A DNA stretch of 64,000 bases. It comes from Roseococcus thiosulfatophilus. GTDB taxonomy: Bacteria; Pseudomonadota; Alphaproteobacteria; Acetobacterales; Acetobacteraceae. Each line of letters begins with the position of its first letter. Position 1 is the stretch's first letter. Below the pieces are notes generated by a model. That model was not told the origin of the DNA, made no database searches, and saw only the letters and a list, made by a program, of their open reading frames with translations. Of this stretch, positions 46,525-55,673 are shown one piece after another. The DNA lies in the NCBI RefSeq assembly GCF_017311575.1, contig NZ_JAFFQY010000008.1:36646-100645 (forward strand), written 5' to 3'. The position numbers and the translations under genes were made by a program.

Positions 46525-48813
46525 TCACGCCGGCAGCAGGGTCGTGCAGGGGCCCGCCTGCGGGTGGCGGCGCATGGGCCGCATCCGGCAGGCCGCCCAG
46601 TCCGCGTGCTGGTCCGCGTAGTGCGGGCTGGCCGGATGGCCGGAGGCGCCGAGGAACACCACCCAGCGGCTGTTCTCCCAATCGCCCACATCGAAGGCGT
46701 AGCGCGCCAGCGCCCCATAGGCGGCCGCCGGGCCGGCGGGCGCGATGAGGCCATTGGCCTGCACCGTGTCGCCATCGCCGGCGAGCGGTTGCGCCGGCGG
46801 GTCCAGCACCGGCGCGGCCCAGGGAAAGAGCGGGGAGAGCGGGTGGGTGAAGCGCGGGCGGTGCGCCTCGCCCCAGTTTGCGGCGGGCGGGGCGGCCGCC
46901 ACCTGTTCCAGCGCCTCGGCCAGCGCCGCCTCCCAGGAGAGGCCGCCCAGCAGCCGCGCATCATCCTCGCGCAGCAGGCGCGGCAGGCACCACCAGAGCT
47001 GGGTCAGCGGCGCGACGCCCGGGGCGGGGCTGAGCCATTCATGCCCGGCCAGGGCGCCCAGGCCGCTGGCCTCGGCGAGGCGCCGCGTCAGCGCCAGGCG
47101 CAGCGCGATATAGGCGCTGGCGGCTTCCGAACCGGCCTCCATGCGGCCATCCCAAGCCAGCAGCACCTCGCGCAGCCGGGCGGCGGCGGGCGATGGCGTT
47201 GGCAGCCGCGCCAGCCTCTCCTGGAACACTTGGGCGATGACGGAAAGCGTGTCGGCATGGATGCCGGCCGCGCCCTCCACGCTGCGCCGCCCGGGCTCTT
47301 GCAGCAATGCCTGGATGCGGGCGGCGCGATAGGGCGGGTGGCAGTCGGTGCAGAGATAGTCCGGGTGGTCATCGGGCACGACGCGGTTGTTCGCGGTGAC
47401 GAGCAGGCCCGGCGCGGGGTCTAGCACCTGGGGCATCTCCTCATGCGCGATCCAGCCCTGCCATTCATGCGCGCCGGTCCAGCCGGGCACGGGCAGCCAG
47501 CCATTCTCGCGGCCGCGGCGCGGCACGCGGGCGCGCAGCAGGAAGCCGGTGCCGCCTGCCGCATCGGCGGCCACCAGGTTGTGGTCGATCAACCCCCAGC
47601 CGCGCGTGGCCTCGAACAGGGCCGCGACGCTCCGCGCCGTCAGCAGGCGCGGCAGGCAGTCGAAGCTGCGGTCCGTCTCGGCGAACTGCACGGATTTCAG
47701 CGCGAGCGCGGTGCCGCGCGCCGGGTCGCCGCAGATCACGGGGCCGTGATGGGTCTCGACAACCTCGACCTTGCGCGGGGCCTCGCCGCGCACCGCCACC
47801 GTCTCGACGCGGCGGTGCACCGGCAGCCATTCGCCGCGGAATTCGGTGCGCGCGCCCTCGGCGTCGAAGCGTTCCAGGTAGAGGTCATGGATGTCCGCGA
47901 AGGTGTGCGTCACGCACCAGGCCACCTGCCCATTATGCGCGAAATGCGGGAAGCCCGGCACGCCCGGCACCGTCAGGCCGATCACGTCGAATTCCGGGCA
48001 GGCGAGCCCCGTCTGCACATACATGTTGGGCAGTTCGAAGACGCGGTGCGGATCGCCCGCCAGGACAGGGCGGCCGGTGTCCGTCAGCCGGCCCGACACC
48101 ACCCAGTTGTTGCTGCCGCCGCCCGTCGCGTCGGCCTCGGCGGCCTCCAGCAGCGAAGCCACGGCGGGGGCGAGGTCCGACAAGGCGGCACGCCAGCGCT
48201 CGCCCTCCGCGCCCGGGGGCAGGATGAAGGCGTCCGCGCCGCCGTCGTCATAGCGCAGGCTGGTGGTGGCCTCGCCCGCCAGCGGCAGGGCGGAGGCGCG
48301 CCAGAGCTTGAACCAGACCGAACCCATCAGCAGGCCCAGGCGGCGCATCACGGCGATGCAATGCCAGCCCTCCCAGGGCTCGGGCGTGGCGCCCAACAGG
48401 GTATATTCCAGCGGCAGGGGCGCGCCGCTGGCGAGAAAGGCGTTCACCCCCGCGGCATAGGCGGCGATCATGTCCTGCGCGGGCGCGTCCAGTGCCGCCG
48501 CATCGCGCCGGCTCGCGGCCTCGAGGCCCAGGCGCCGCGCCAGCGCATCGGCGGCGAAGGCGGCGGGCCCCAGCCATTTCGCGCTGCGCCCCAGCGCGCG
48601 GCGGCGGTTCAATTCCAGCTGGAACAGCCGGTCCTGGGCATGGGCGAAGCCTTGGGCGAAGAAGGCGTCCCGCGCCGTCCTGGCCCGCACATGCGGCACG
48701 CCGTCGGCGTCGCGCCGTATGGTGACGGGCCCGTGCAGGCCGGCGACCGTGATGCTGCCCTCCAGCGGTGGCAGCGCGGCCCGCGCCGCCGCCCGCAATT
48801 CTTCCGCGTCCAT
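46525..48813 (-). CDS. Penicillin acylase family hydrolase lacking a signal peptide
   Basis: A 762-residue N-terminal-nucleophile amidohydrolase precursor. The alpha chain (about 1-230) contains VTIRRDADGVPHVRA and FAQGFAHAQDRLFQLELNRR. Self-cleavage would expose Ser234 in TGGGSNNWVVSG, beginning the beta chain. Later family parts are GDPHRVFELPNMYVQTGL, VPGFPHFAHNGQVAWCVTHT and LVTANNRVVPDDHPDYL. Known members cleave amides of aromatic, acyl-homoserine-lactone or penicillin substrates, usually in the periplasm. No export signal is visible here, suggesting cytosolic deacylation after import. It is the first gene of the minus-strand run. Confidence 0.9.
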   Translation of the reverse strand: MDAEELRAAARAALPPLEGSITVAGLHGPVTIRRDADGVPHVRARTARDAFFAQGFAHAQDRLFQLELNRRRALGRSAKWLGPAAFAADALARRLGLEAASRRDAAALDAPAQDMIAAYAAGVNAFLASGAPLPLEYTLLGATPEPWEGWHCIAVMRRLGLLMGSVWFKLWRASALPLAGEATTSLRYDDGGADAFILPPGAEGERWRAALSDLAPAVASLLEAAEADATGGGSNNWVVSGRLTDTGRPVLAGDPHRVFELPNMYVQTGLACPEFDVIGLTVPGVPGFPHFAHNGQVAWCVTHTFADIHDLYLERFDAEGARTEFRGEWLPVHRRVETVAVRGEAPRKVEVVETHHGPVICGDPARGTALALKSVQFAETDRSFDCLPRLLTARSVAALFEATRGWGLIDHNLVAADAAGGTGFLLRARVPRRGRENGWLPVPGWTGAHEWQGWIAHEEMPQVLDPAPGLLVTANNRVVPDDHPDYLCTDCHPPYRAARIQALLQEPGRRSVEGAAGIHADTLSVIAQVFQERLARLPTPSPAAARLREVLLAWDGRMEAGSEAASAYIALRLALTRRLAEASGLGALAGHEWLSPAPGVAPLTQLWWCLPRLLREDDARLLGGLSWEAALAEALEQVAAAPPAANWGEAHRPRFTHPLSPLFPWAAPVLDPPAQPLAGDGDTVQANGLIAPAGPAAAYGALARYAFDVGDWENSRWVVFLGASGHPASPHYADQHADWAACRMRPMRRHPQAGPCTTLLPA

Positions 48814-48869
48814 GCAGTCCCCCTTCGTTTCGCTTGACCCCGCTTCCGGCGGCCACCTAGCCTAACGAC

Positions 48870-48877
48870 GATATATC
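48870..48877. promoter_or_regulatory. GATATATC box in divergent promoter region
   Basis: The second GATATATC copy lies in the 81-bp gap between the acylase gene and the divergent binding-protein gene, 3 bp before the latter's AGGAGG ribosome-binding site. Binding here would block translation-proximal transcription of one or both genes. Confidence 0.5.
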
Positions 48878-48894
48878 ATCAGGAGGGACAGGAC

Positions 48895-50448
48895 ATGGCC
48901 ACTCTCTCACGGCGCGGCGTGCTGGGGGCGGGGCTCGCCCTGCCCGCATTGGCGGGCACGGCCCGCGCCAGCACGGTGGCGAACATCGTCCTGGAGAGCG
49001 AGGTGGTCATCCTCGACCCGCACGCGACCACCGCCGCCATCACCCGCAGCTTCGCCACCCATGTCTTCGACACGCTCTTCGCCATGGACGGAGAGGGCGT
49101 CATCCGCCCGCAGATGGTCGAGGCCTGGGAGACCAGCGGCGACGGCCTGATCTGGAATTTCCGCCTGCGCCCCGGCCTGATGTGGCACGACAACACGCCC
49201 GTCACCGCCGCCGATTGCGTGGCGAGCCTGGAACGCTGGGCGCCGCGCGACGCGCTGGGCCGCATGCTCTGGGCCGCCAAGGCGGAGCTGGCGGCCACCG
49301 ATGCGCGCAGCTTCCGCCTGACCCTGAACCGCCCCTTCCCGCTGGTCCTCGATGTGCTGGGCAAGCCCAACGCGCCCCTGCCCGTGATGATGCCCGCGCG
49401 CCTGGCCGCCGTGCCGGTGGAACAGCGCCTGCGCGAACCCGTGGGCAGCGGCCCCTTCCGCTTCCGCGCCGCGGATTGGCGCCCGGGCGACCTCATGGTG
49501 CTGGAGCGTTTCGACGGCTACGTCCCGCGCGAGGAGCCGCAGGACTTCCTGGCCGGCAGCAAGCGCGCCCATATAGACCGGCTGAACCTGCGCGTGATGC
49601 CCGACCAGGCGACCGGCGCCTCCGCCCTTATCCAGGGCGAGATCGACTACATGCAATACCTGCCCTTCGACCTGCTGCCGCGCATCGAGCGCGCGCGCGG
49701 TGTCCGCACCCAGGGCTTCGGCGGCATCCATCAGTTCCAGGGCAATTTCCGCATCAACCACGCGGCCGAGCCCTTCGACGACCCGGCCATCCGCCAGGTG
49801 CTGTGGCGCTGCGTGGACCAGACGGCGATCCTGACCGCCATCGGCGTGCCGGAACGCTACCGCTCGCCGCCCTGCAATGCGGCCTTCCTCTGCGACGGCC
49901 CGATGGAAAGCCGGCTGGGCGCGGAGCGCATGGGCTTCGACGTGGCGGAGGCGCGGCGGATGCTGGCGGCGACGAACTACCGCGGCCAGCCGCTGACCTT
50001 CCTCACGGTCGCGGGCGGCATCAGCCAGACGGCGGCGCAGGTGACCATCCAGGCCATGCAGCAGGCCGGCTTCCGCGTCGAGGAACAGGTGATGGACTGG
50101 GGCACGCTGCTGGCGCGCCGCGGCCGGCGCGAGGGCTGGCACATGTTCTCGGTCTACGCGAACGGCACGGACATGTTCTCGCCGCTCACGCATTTCTACA
50201 TCTCGAACACCTGCGCGGACTTCCCGGGCTGGGATTGCGACCGCGAGATCGAGGCGGCGCTGCGGGAATTCGCCGCGACCGCCGACCCGGCCGGGCGGCG
50301 CGCCATCGCGGCGCGCATCCAGGCCCGGGTGGTGGAGCATGTGCCCTCGCTGATGTGGGGGCAGTTCACCATCCCGGCCGGCTACCGTGACCGGCTGCGC
50401 GACCTGCCGCGCGCGGCCTACCCGATGTTCTGGGGCGCGCGCATCTGA
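48895..50448 (+). CDS. ABC transporter substrate-binding protein, family 5
   Basis: A 517-residue SBP_bac_5 protein with a Tat-like signal (MATLSRRGVLGAGLALPALA). Family parts: DPHATTAAITRSFATHVFDT, LMWHDNTPVTAADCVASLER, GSGPFRFRAADW, NHAAEPFDDPAIRQVLWRCV and MDWGTLLARRGRREGW. It is paralogous to the protein at 37177-38790. An AGGAGG site lies 8 bp before its ATG. It is divergent from the acylase operon and carries a GATATATC box, so a second receptor for the same importer is likely. Confidence 0.92.
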   Translation: MATLSRRGVLGAGLALPALAGTARASTVANIVLESEVVILDPHATTAAITRSFATHVFDTLFAMDGEGVIRPQMVEAWETSGDGLIWNFRLRPGLMWHDNTPVTAADCVASLERWAPRDALGRMLWAAKAELAATDARSFRLTLNRPFPLVLDVLGKPNAPLPVMMPARLAAVPVEQRLREPVGSGPFRFRAADWRPGDLMVLERFDGYVPREEPQDFLAGSKRAHIDRLNLRVMPDQATGASALIQGEIDYMQYLPFDLLPRIERARGVRTQGFGGIHQFQGNFRINHAAEPFDDPAIRQVLWRCVDQTAILTAIGVPERYRSPPCNAAFLCDGPMESRLGAERMGFDVAEARRMLAATNYRGQPLTFLTVAGGISQTAAQVTIQAMQQAGFRVEEQVMDWGTLLARRGRREGWHMFSVYANGTDMFSPLTHFYISNTCADFPGWDCDREIEAALREFAATADPAGRRAIAARIQARVVEHVPSLMWGQFTIPAGYRDRLRDLPRAAYPMFWGARI

Positions 50449-50522
50449 CGGCGAAGCGAAGCGCGGCAGCATGGAGACCGGCGCCATCGCGTGAAGCGGC
50501 ATGTGGGACTGGAAAAGCCGAC

Positions 50523-50554
50523 TGGAGCGGGCGAATGGATTCGAGCCCTCGACC
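50523..50554 (-). other. tRNA-3'-end-like fragment in a 567-bp gap
   Basis: The complement reads like a T-arm and acceptor: GAGGG, a CTCGAAT loop, CCATT, then CGCCCGCTCCA. The T-stem has one mismatch, and no partner GCGGGCG 5' acceptor is present nearby, so it is not an intact tRNA. It marks the left edge of the accessory-looking region. The rest of the gap 50449-50766 shows no convincing gene. Confidence 0.3.
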
Positions 50555-50766
50555 CGACCCTGGCAGAGCCTTTGAGGCCTTTTCGCCAGCGCTTCTCTTC
50601 GCGCGCCATCGCACGCTGACGCGCTGCTGCAGCGGTCTTTTCTGACCCGCGCGCAGGCGTGGCTCTATCCCTGAACCGACCCGTGGTTCGCTTTCAACTG
50701 CTTCCCCAGTGCCTGCCCGACCATCGCGCGCGTAAACGGGATGTTGTCCGATGCGGCTCATCCTCA

Positions 50767-50969
50767 ACGGCCGCCTTCAGGGCCCAGCGCAGGATCTGAC
50801 AGCCCGCGTTTCTCGCCGCCACGGCGGTACGCTCCATGTTCACGCAATCTTCGGGAGGGAGAAGGGGAGCGACACAGGCTGGCCGAAGCGCGGTTCGACC
50901 GCGGTCTCGTGCGGGCGTGTCGATCAGCAATGAAGCGAAGGCAGATGCAATACCTGGAAGCCCCTCCCT
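50767..50969. repeat. Diverged direct repeat, copy A
   Basis: About 203 bp that aligns with 55641-55844 with a single 1-nt gap. My hand count gives 158 identical positions (about 78 percent). The best-conserved blocks are CTCCATGTTCACGCAATCTT and CGAAGGCAGATG. Copy A ends just before the prolyl oligopeptidase start, copy B just inside a lipoprotein gene. Confidence 0.75.
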
Positions 50970-51015
50970 TGAGACCGCAGCCGGCGTCCATGCTCGCGCG
51001 CAGCCCGGCCAGTTC

Positions 51016-53193
51016 ATGACCATGCAGGACCTTCCCGCATCGCGCCGCCGTGCCCTGCTGTCCGGCGTGCTCGGCACCGCCCTCGTCACCGGGCTTTCGC
51101 GCCCCTATCCAATTCGCACGGCCCAGGGCCAGACAGTGGAGGCGGCCATGCCCGCGATCAGCTATCCGCACACGCGGCGCACCGACGTGGTGGAGGAGCG
51201 TTTCGGCCGCCGGATCGCCGACCCCTACCGCTGGCTCGAGAACGACGCGCGCAGCGACGGGGAGGTCGCCGCCTGGATGGCCGCCCAGGACCGCACCAGC
51301 CGCGCCTATCTGGCAACGCTGCCCGCCCGCGCGTCGTTCCACGAGCGACTGACCAGCCTGTACGATCACGAGCGGCTCACCGCGCCGCAGCAGCGCGGCG
51401 GACGCTACTTCTTCACGCGCCATGCGGGACTCATCAACCAAGCCATGCTCATCATGCGTGAGGGGCTGGAGGGGCCTGATCATGTGCTGATCGACCCCAA
51501 TGCGTGGTCGAGCGACGGCACGACCGCGCTCGCGGAATGGTCCGCCTCCGAGGACGGCAGGCTGGTCGCTTTCGGCGTGCAGGAGGCCGGCAGCGACTGG
51601 CGGAAGATCCGCGTGCTCGATGTCGCGACCGGTACGTTGCTGGAGGATGAGATCGCCCACGCGCGGTTCACGACCATCGCCTGGGCGAAGGATGGCTCCG
51701 GCTTCTTCTACTCAGGTTTCCCCGCTCCCGCTGACGAGACGCCCTCCGCGGCGCCGGTAAGCGGTCATGCCGTGCATTTCCACGCGCTCGGAACAGCGCA
51801 GGCGAACGACCGCGTCGTCCATGCGACGCCCGACCAGCCGCACCTGGTGCACGTCGTGACATGGACCGAGGATGGCCGCCACGCGGCGATCTTCTCGTCC
51901 CCCGGGTCGGGCGGCAGCACACCCACGATCGTTGATCTCACGCGCCCCGGCTGGCCGTCGCGCACGCTCGTGTCGAACTTCGATCACTTCTGGGCCGTGA
52001 TCGGGTGCCTCGGCACGACTGTCATCCTGGTCACGCAGCAAGGGGCCCCGCGCAGCAGGATCGTCACGCTTGACCTGGCTGCCGCCGCTGCTGACTTCGT
52101 GGAGCTCGTCCCCGAGCAGGACGGCACGCTGAGCGACGCGGTCCTGCTCGGCGGTCGGCTCGTGGTCTCCTACATGGTGGATGCAAAGACCGAAGTGAGA
52201 CGGTATCGGCTCGACGGCACGCCCGACGGTGCGGTGGCGCTGCCCGGCATCGGCACCGCCGGCGGCTTCCGCGGCCACCTCGCCGACAACGAGGCCTTCT
52301 TCACCTTCACCAGCTTCAATTCACCGACCACGATCCACCGCTACGACGTTTCCGCCAACGCCAGCACGATATGGGCGCAGCCTGACGTGACGGTTGACGC
52401 GCGCATCGTCGTGGATCAGCGCTTCTACGCCTCGAAGGACGGCACGCGGGTGCCGATGTTCCTCCTCCGCCGCGCCGACATCACAGGCCCGGCACCGACC
52501 ATGCTGCATGTCTATGGCGGCTATGGGCTCAGCGTCGTCCCGATGTACTCGCCCGCGCTCCTGGCATGGGTCGAGCGCGGCGGTATCGTCGCCGTCGCCA
52601 ACATCCGCGGCGGCGGGGAATACGGCAGGGCGTGGCACGATGCCGGCCGACTGCTCGCCAAGCAGAACAGCTTCGACGATGTCATCGCGGCGGGGGAATT
52701 CCTGAAGGCCGAAGGCATCGCCGCGCCGGAGGGTCTCGCGATCCAGGGCTCGTCCAATGCCGGAATGATCGTCGGTGCCGTGGTCAACCAGCGGCCCGAC
52801 CTCTTCGCCGCGGCGCTGCCCGGCGTGGGCGTGATGGACATGCTGCGCTTCGACCGGTTCACCGGCGGTCGGCTCTGGGTCAATGAGTTTGGCGATCCCG
52901 CCGAGGAAGTGCACTTCCGCAACCTGCTGGGCTACTCGCCCTACCACAACATCCGGTCCGGCGCGGCCTACCCCGCGATCCTCGTCACGACCGCCGACGC
53001 GGATGACCGCGTCGTGCCCGCCCACAGCTTCAAATACGTCGCCGCCCTGCAGGCGGCCGATATTGGCGACCGACCTCGCCTGCTGCGTGTGGATACACGC
53101 GCCGGCCACGGCACCAGCAAGCCGATCCCTCAGTTGATCGAGGAACTCACCGACATGCTGGCCTTCGCCGCGCGATGGACGGGGCTGGCGTGA
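51016..53193 (+). CDS. Prolyl oligopeptidase family serine peptidase, exported
   Basis: A 725-residue S9A prolyl oligopeptidase. A Tat-type signal (SRRRALLSGVLGTALVTG) directs it to the periplasm. The N-terminal entry (YPHTRRTDVVEERFGRRIAD, then PYRWLEND) precedes a seven-bladed propeller (about 120-460), then the alpha/beta hydrolase domain. The catalytic Ser580 sits in IQGSSNAGMIVGA, the acid in TADADDRVVP and the His in RAGHGTSKP. The usual GGSNGG elbow is altered to GSSNAG. Starts at GTG 50917 or ATG 50836 are in frame; 51016 is chosen for the signal. Family members cut short proline-containing peptides. Confidence 0.9.
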   Translation: MTMQDLPASRRRALLSGVLGTALVTGLSRPYPIRTAQGQTVEAAMPAISYPHTRRTDVVEERFGRRIADPYRWLENDARSDGEVAAWMAAQDRTSRAYLATLPARASFHERLTSLYDHERLTAPQQRGGRYFFTRHAGLINQAMLIMREGLEGPDHVLIDPNAWSSDGTTALAEWSASEDGRLVAFGVQEAGSDWRKIRVLDVATGTLLEDEIAHARFTTIAWAKDGSGFFYSGFPAPADETPSAAPVSGHAVHFHALGTAQANDRVVHATPDQPHLVHVVTWTEDGRHAAIFSSPGSGGSTPTIVDLTRPGWPSRTLVSNFDHFWAVIGCLGTTVILVTQQGAPRSRIVTLDLAAAAADFVELVPEQDGTLSDAVLLGGRLVVSYMVDAKTEVRRYRLDGTPDGAVALPGIGTAGGFRGHLADNEAFFTFTSFNSPTTIHRYDVSANASTIWAQPDVTVDARIVVDQRFYASKDGTRVPMFLLRRADITGPAPTMLHVYGGYGLSVVPMYSPALLAWVERGGIVAVANIRGGGEYGRAWHDAGRLLAKQNSFDDVIAAGEFLKAEGIAAPEGLAIQGSSNAGMIVGAVVNQRPDLFAAALPGVGVMDMLRFDRFTGGRLWVNEFGDPAEEVHFRNLLGYSPYHNIRSGAAYPAILVTTADADDRVVPAHSFKYVAALQAADIGDRPRLLRVDTRAGHGTSKPIPQLIEELTDMLAFAARWTGLA

Positions 53194-53235
53194 CGATGGT
53201 GATCAAGGCCGATCCTGTTCAAGCAAGCTGCTGAG

Positions 53236-53378
53236 GGCCCACATCGCTCTCACCTCTGGTTTCCGTCGGAGAACTCGAGGCGGCGGCCGACGCCGATGGT
53301 GCGCGGCTGCGGCGCTGGATCGCGGAGACGGCGCGGGCCGTCGCGGCCCACGCGCGCCCGTTGCCCTCTCCGGCGTAG
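53236..53378 (+). pseudogene. Open fragment with coding-like composition in a 444-bp gap
   Basis: The gap 53194-53637 holds no complete gene. A 47-codon open stretch without a plausible start encodes VGELEAAADADGARLRRWIA followed by ETARAVAAHARPLP and a stop. The helical, amphipathic composition looks like the tail of a lost protein. I cannot name its family. The rest of the gap shows nothing recognisable. Confidence 0.3.
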
Positions 53379-53637
53379 GCCTCGCCGGTCGGCTTGCGGG
53401 ATCGATGCAGGTGCTCCGCGCCACCGCCTTGCGGACGCGTCGCACGGCCTTCCCGATCGGGATGGAGCCGCATTGCTGGCGCCTCCGGCCGACTGGTGGC
53501 GCGTGTCACTGACCATGGCCGATGGCGGGATGGCGGCGTGGGCGGCGAAGGGCGCGCAACCCTGAACTGCGCTGCGAAATGGTGCCGGCGAGGGATTCGG
53601 CCCTTCATCGGTTTGGCGGAATCGGGCATGAGGCAGC

Positions 53638-54312
53638 ATGAGAATCATGCTTGTCGAGGACGAACCCGACCTTGCCGAGATGCTGTGCAGGTTTCTGCAG
53701 CGCGAGCGTTTCGTGGTGGACCATCTCGACTGTCTCGCCGCGGCGGGTGACGCCTGCGCCATGGTCCATTACGACCTGGCGCTGCTGGACAGGACGTTGC
53801 CCGACGGCGACGGGCTCGGGCTGATCGGGGCGCTTCGGCAGCGCACACCGGGCATCCATGTCATCATGCTCAGCGCGCGCGGAGAGGTGCAGGATCGCGT
53901 GACGGGGCTGGAACGCGGGGCGGACGACTACCTCGTAAAGCCCTTTGCGTTCGATGAGATGCTGGCCAGAATCCGAGCGGTCAGGCGGCGCCCATCCCAT
54001 CTGCAGGATGAGAGGATCATCGCGGGCGCCGTGATCTTCGACCCTGCGAATGACGCGGTCGAGGTCAACGGTCTGTCCGTGACCTTGCCGCGGCGCGAAC
54101 TGCGTGTCCTTGGGGCCTTGCTCAAGCGGCGCGGGCGTACGGTGATGCGCGAATCCCTCGAACATGCGGTCTTCGGGTTTGACGACGAGGTTCAGTCCAA
54201 CACCCTGGATTCGCATATCTCGCGCTTGCGCCGGAGATTGCGGGAGTGGGATGCCCAGGTGGAGATCCACGCGATCCGGGGCGTCGGCTATCTGTTGCGC
54301 GAAGTGTCGTGA
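53638..54312 (+). CDS. OmpR-family response regulator
   Basis: A 224-residue two-domain regulator. The receiver has the acidic pair in VEDEPD, phospho-acceptor Asp51 in ALLDRTLPDGDG, Ser in MLSARGE and Lys in DDYLVKPF. The C-terminal winged helix (about 125-222) has LTLP-like VTLPRRELRVLGALL, the recognition helix around SNTLDSHISRLRRRL and the wing IRGVGYLLRE. It is directly coupled to the following sensor kinase by a 4-bp overlap (GTGA). Position next to the exported peptidase suggests envelope or peptide sensing, which is inference. Confidence 0.94.
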   Translation: MRIMLVEDEPDLAEMLCRFLQRERFVVDHLDCLAAAGDACAMVHYDLALLDRTLPDGDGLGLIGALRQRTPGIHVIMLSARGEVQDRVTGLERGADDYLVKPFAFDEMLARIRAVRRRPSHLQDERIIAGAVIFDPANDAVEVNGLSVTLPRRELRVLGALLKRRGRTVMRESLEHAVFGFDDEVQSNTLDSHISRLRRRLREWDAQVEIHAIRGVGYLLREVS

Positions 54313-55673
54313 CGCGGGGTCGCTCTCTCAAGCGGCCGCTGATCGTCTATCCGCTGGTTGTCCAGCTTGTGGCGCTGTTGATCTCCGTGTCCGTCCTGAT
54401 CGCGGTTGCGCTTCGGATCGACAGCGGCGGCCCCTACACCGACGAGAGAATCGTCGCTGTCATCGCCGGCGCAATGGACCGCAACGCTCAGGGCGACCTT
54501 TTCATCCGGCAAACCGACAGCCTGTCCGGGCTGCAGGCGACCGAACCAGGGCTGTGGTTCATGGTCGAAGACGACGCTGGGCACAGCGTGACCTTTGGCA
54601 TGGTGCCTGGCTTCTACGCGTCGTTTCAGGGGCGGCTCAGCGAGCTTTCCTACGCCCAGCTGCGCGATCGCACGCCACCCTATGATCTGGCGGCGGTGGT
54701 GCGGCGAGAGATGACGGACATCGGTCCGCTGACGATCCTTGCGCACGGCGCCCTGTCGCAGTTGAACTTCCTGATTCTCCTCGCGTCTCCCGTCATCGTC
54801 GTCCCCATCATCCTGCTGCTGTTCGTGACCTCGCTGGTCATGACACCTTGGATTGTCCGGCGCGCATTGGCTGGCATGTCCCGGATCGCGCGCGAGGCCG
54901 AGGAGATCGATCCTGAACGGCGCGGCCGCCGCCTGAGCGAGGCGCATGTCCCTCGCGAAATCGCGCCTCTGGTTCGTGCGATGAACGAGGCGCTGCGGCG
55001 TCTGGACGAGGGCCACGAACGCCAGCAGCGGTTCATCGCCTCGGCATCGCATGAGATGCGGACGCCCATCGCCGTGCTGCAAGGCAAGGTGGACGGCTCT
55101 CAGGATCCGGCCGTGCGCGCGCTTGGCGACGACATACAGCGCCTTACGATCCTGACCGAACAGCTGCTGGACCTCCAGCGCCTGTCACAGGGGCGCAGGA
55201 CCGCCCAGGTTGACCTGGTCGCGCTTGCCCGTGGGGTCGTCGCGGACCTCGCGCCCCTTGCCATCGCCGGCGGCCGGTCAATGGAGGTTGAGGTGGTGCA
55301 AAGCGGAACCTGCCTGGGAGATGCCGCCGCGCTGGAGCGTGTCTTGATGAACCTGCTGCGCAACGCGATGGATCACGGTGGGCAGCATGCGGTTCTGCGC
55401 GTCATCGGCCGAACGCTGGAAGTCGAGGATGATGGGCCCGGCATTCCACCCGAGGAGCGCGAGCGTGTCTTCGAACCGTTCTACAGGCTGCGACCGCAAT
55501 CCAAGGGCAGCGGCCTGGGTCTCAATCTCGTCGCCGAGGTCGTTGCCCAGCACGACGGCCGGGTGACGATCCGTTCGGCACCGGCTGGCGGGACCATCGT
55601 GCAGGTCCATCTGGGCGGTGCCCCATCCGCCGCATCCACCACGGCCGCCCTCGATGGGCAGCGCCGGACCTGA
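54309..55673 (+). CDS. Sensor histidine kinase (EnvZ/QseC-like)
   Basis: A 454-residue membrane kinase starting with GTG 54309 inside the response-regulator stop. Helix 1 is at about 10-32 (VYPLVVQLVALLISVSVLIA). A periplasmic segment of about 120 residues follows, and helix 2 (LILLASPVIVVPIILLLFVT) is at about 155-178. Next come a HAMP region and the H-box SASHEMRTPIAVLQG. The ATPase has NLLRNAMDHG, VEDDGPGIPPEERERVFEPF and GSGLGLNLVAEV. All catalytic boxes are intact. It pairs with the preceding OmpR-type regulator. Confidence 0.94.
   Translation: MTRGRSLKRPLIVYPLVVQLVALLISVSVLIAVALRIDSGGPYTDERIVAVIAGAMDRNAQGDLFIRQTDSLSGLQATEPGLWFMVEDDAGHSVTFGMVPGFYASFQGRLSELSYAQLRDRTPPYDLAAVVRREMTDIGPLTILAHGALSQLNFLILLASPVIVVPIILLLFVTSLVMTPWIVRRALAGMSRIAREAEEIDPERRGRRLSEAHVPREIAPLVRAMNEALRRLDEGHERQQRFIASASHEMRTPIAVLQGKVDGSQDPAVRALGDDIQRLTILTEQLLDLQRLSQGRRTAQVDLVALARGVVADLAPLAIAGGRSMEVEVVQSGTCLGDAAALERVLMNLLRNAMDHGGQHAVLRVIGRTLEVEDDGPGIPPEERERVFEPFYRLRPQSKGSGLGLNLVAEVVAQHDGRVTIRSAPAGGTIVQVHLGGAPSAASTTAALDGQRRT

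Noticed and set aside
50523..50554. Possible intact tRNA or tmRNA gene
   Set aside because: Only a T-arm/acceptor-like end is seen; no pairing 5' acceptor, D-arm or anticodon arm could be built.
50764..51660. Minus-strand open frame opposite the prolyl oligopeptidase start
   Set aside because: Shadow frame; its similarity to a minus frame near 55700 only reflects the DNA repeat.
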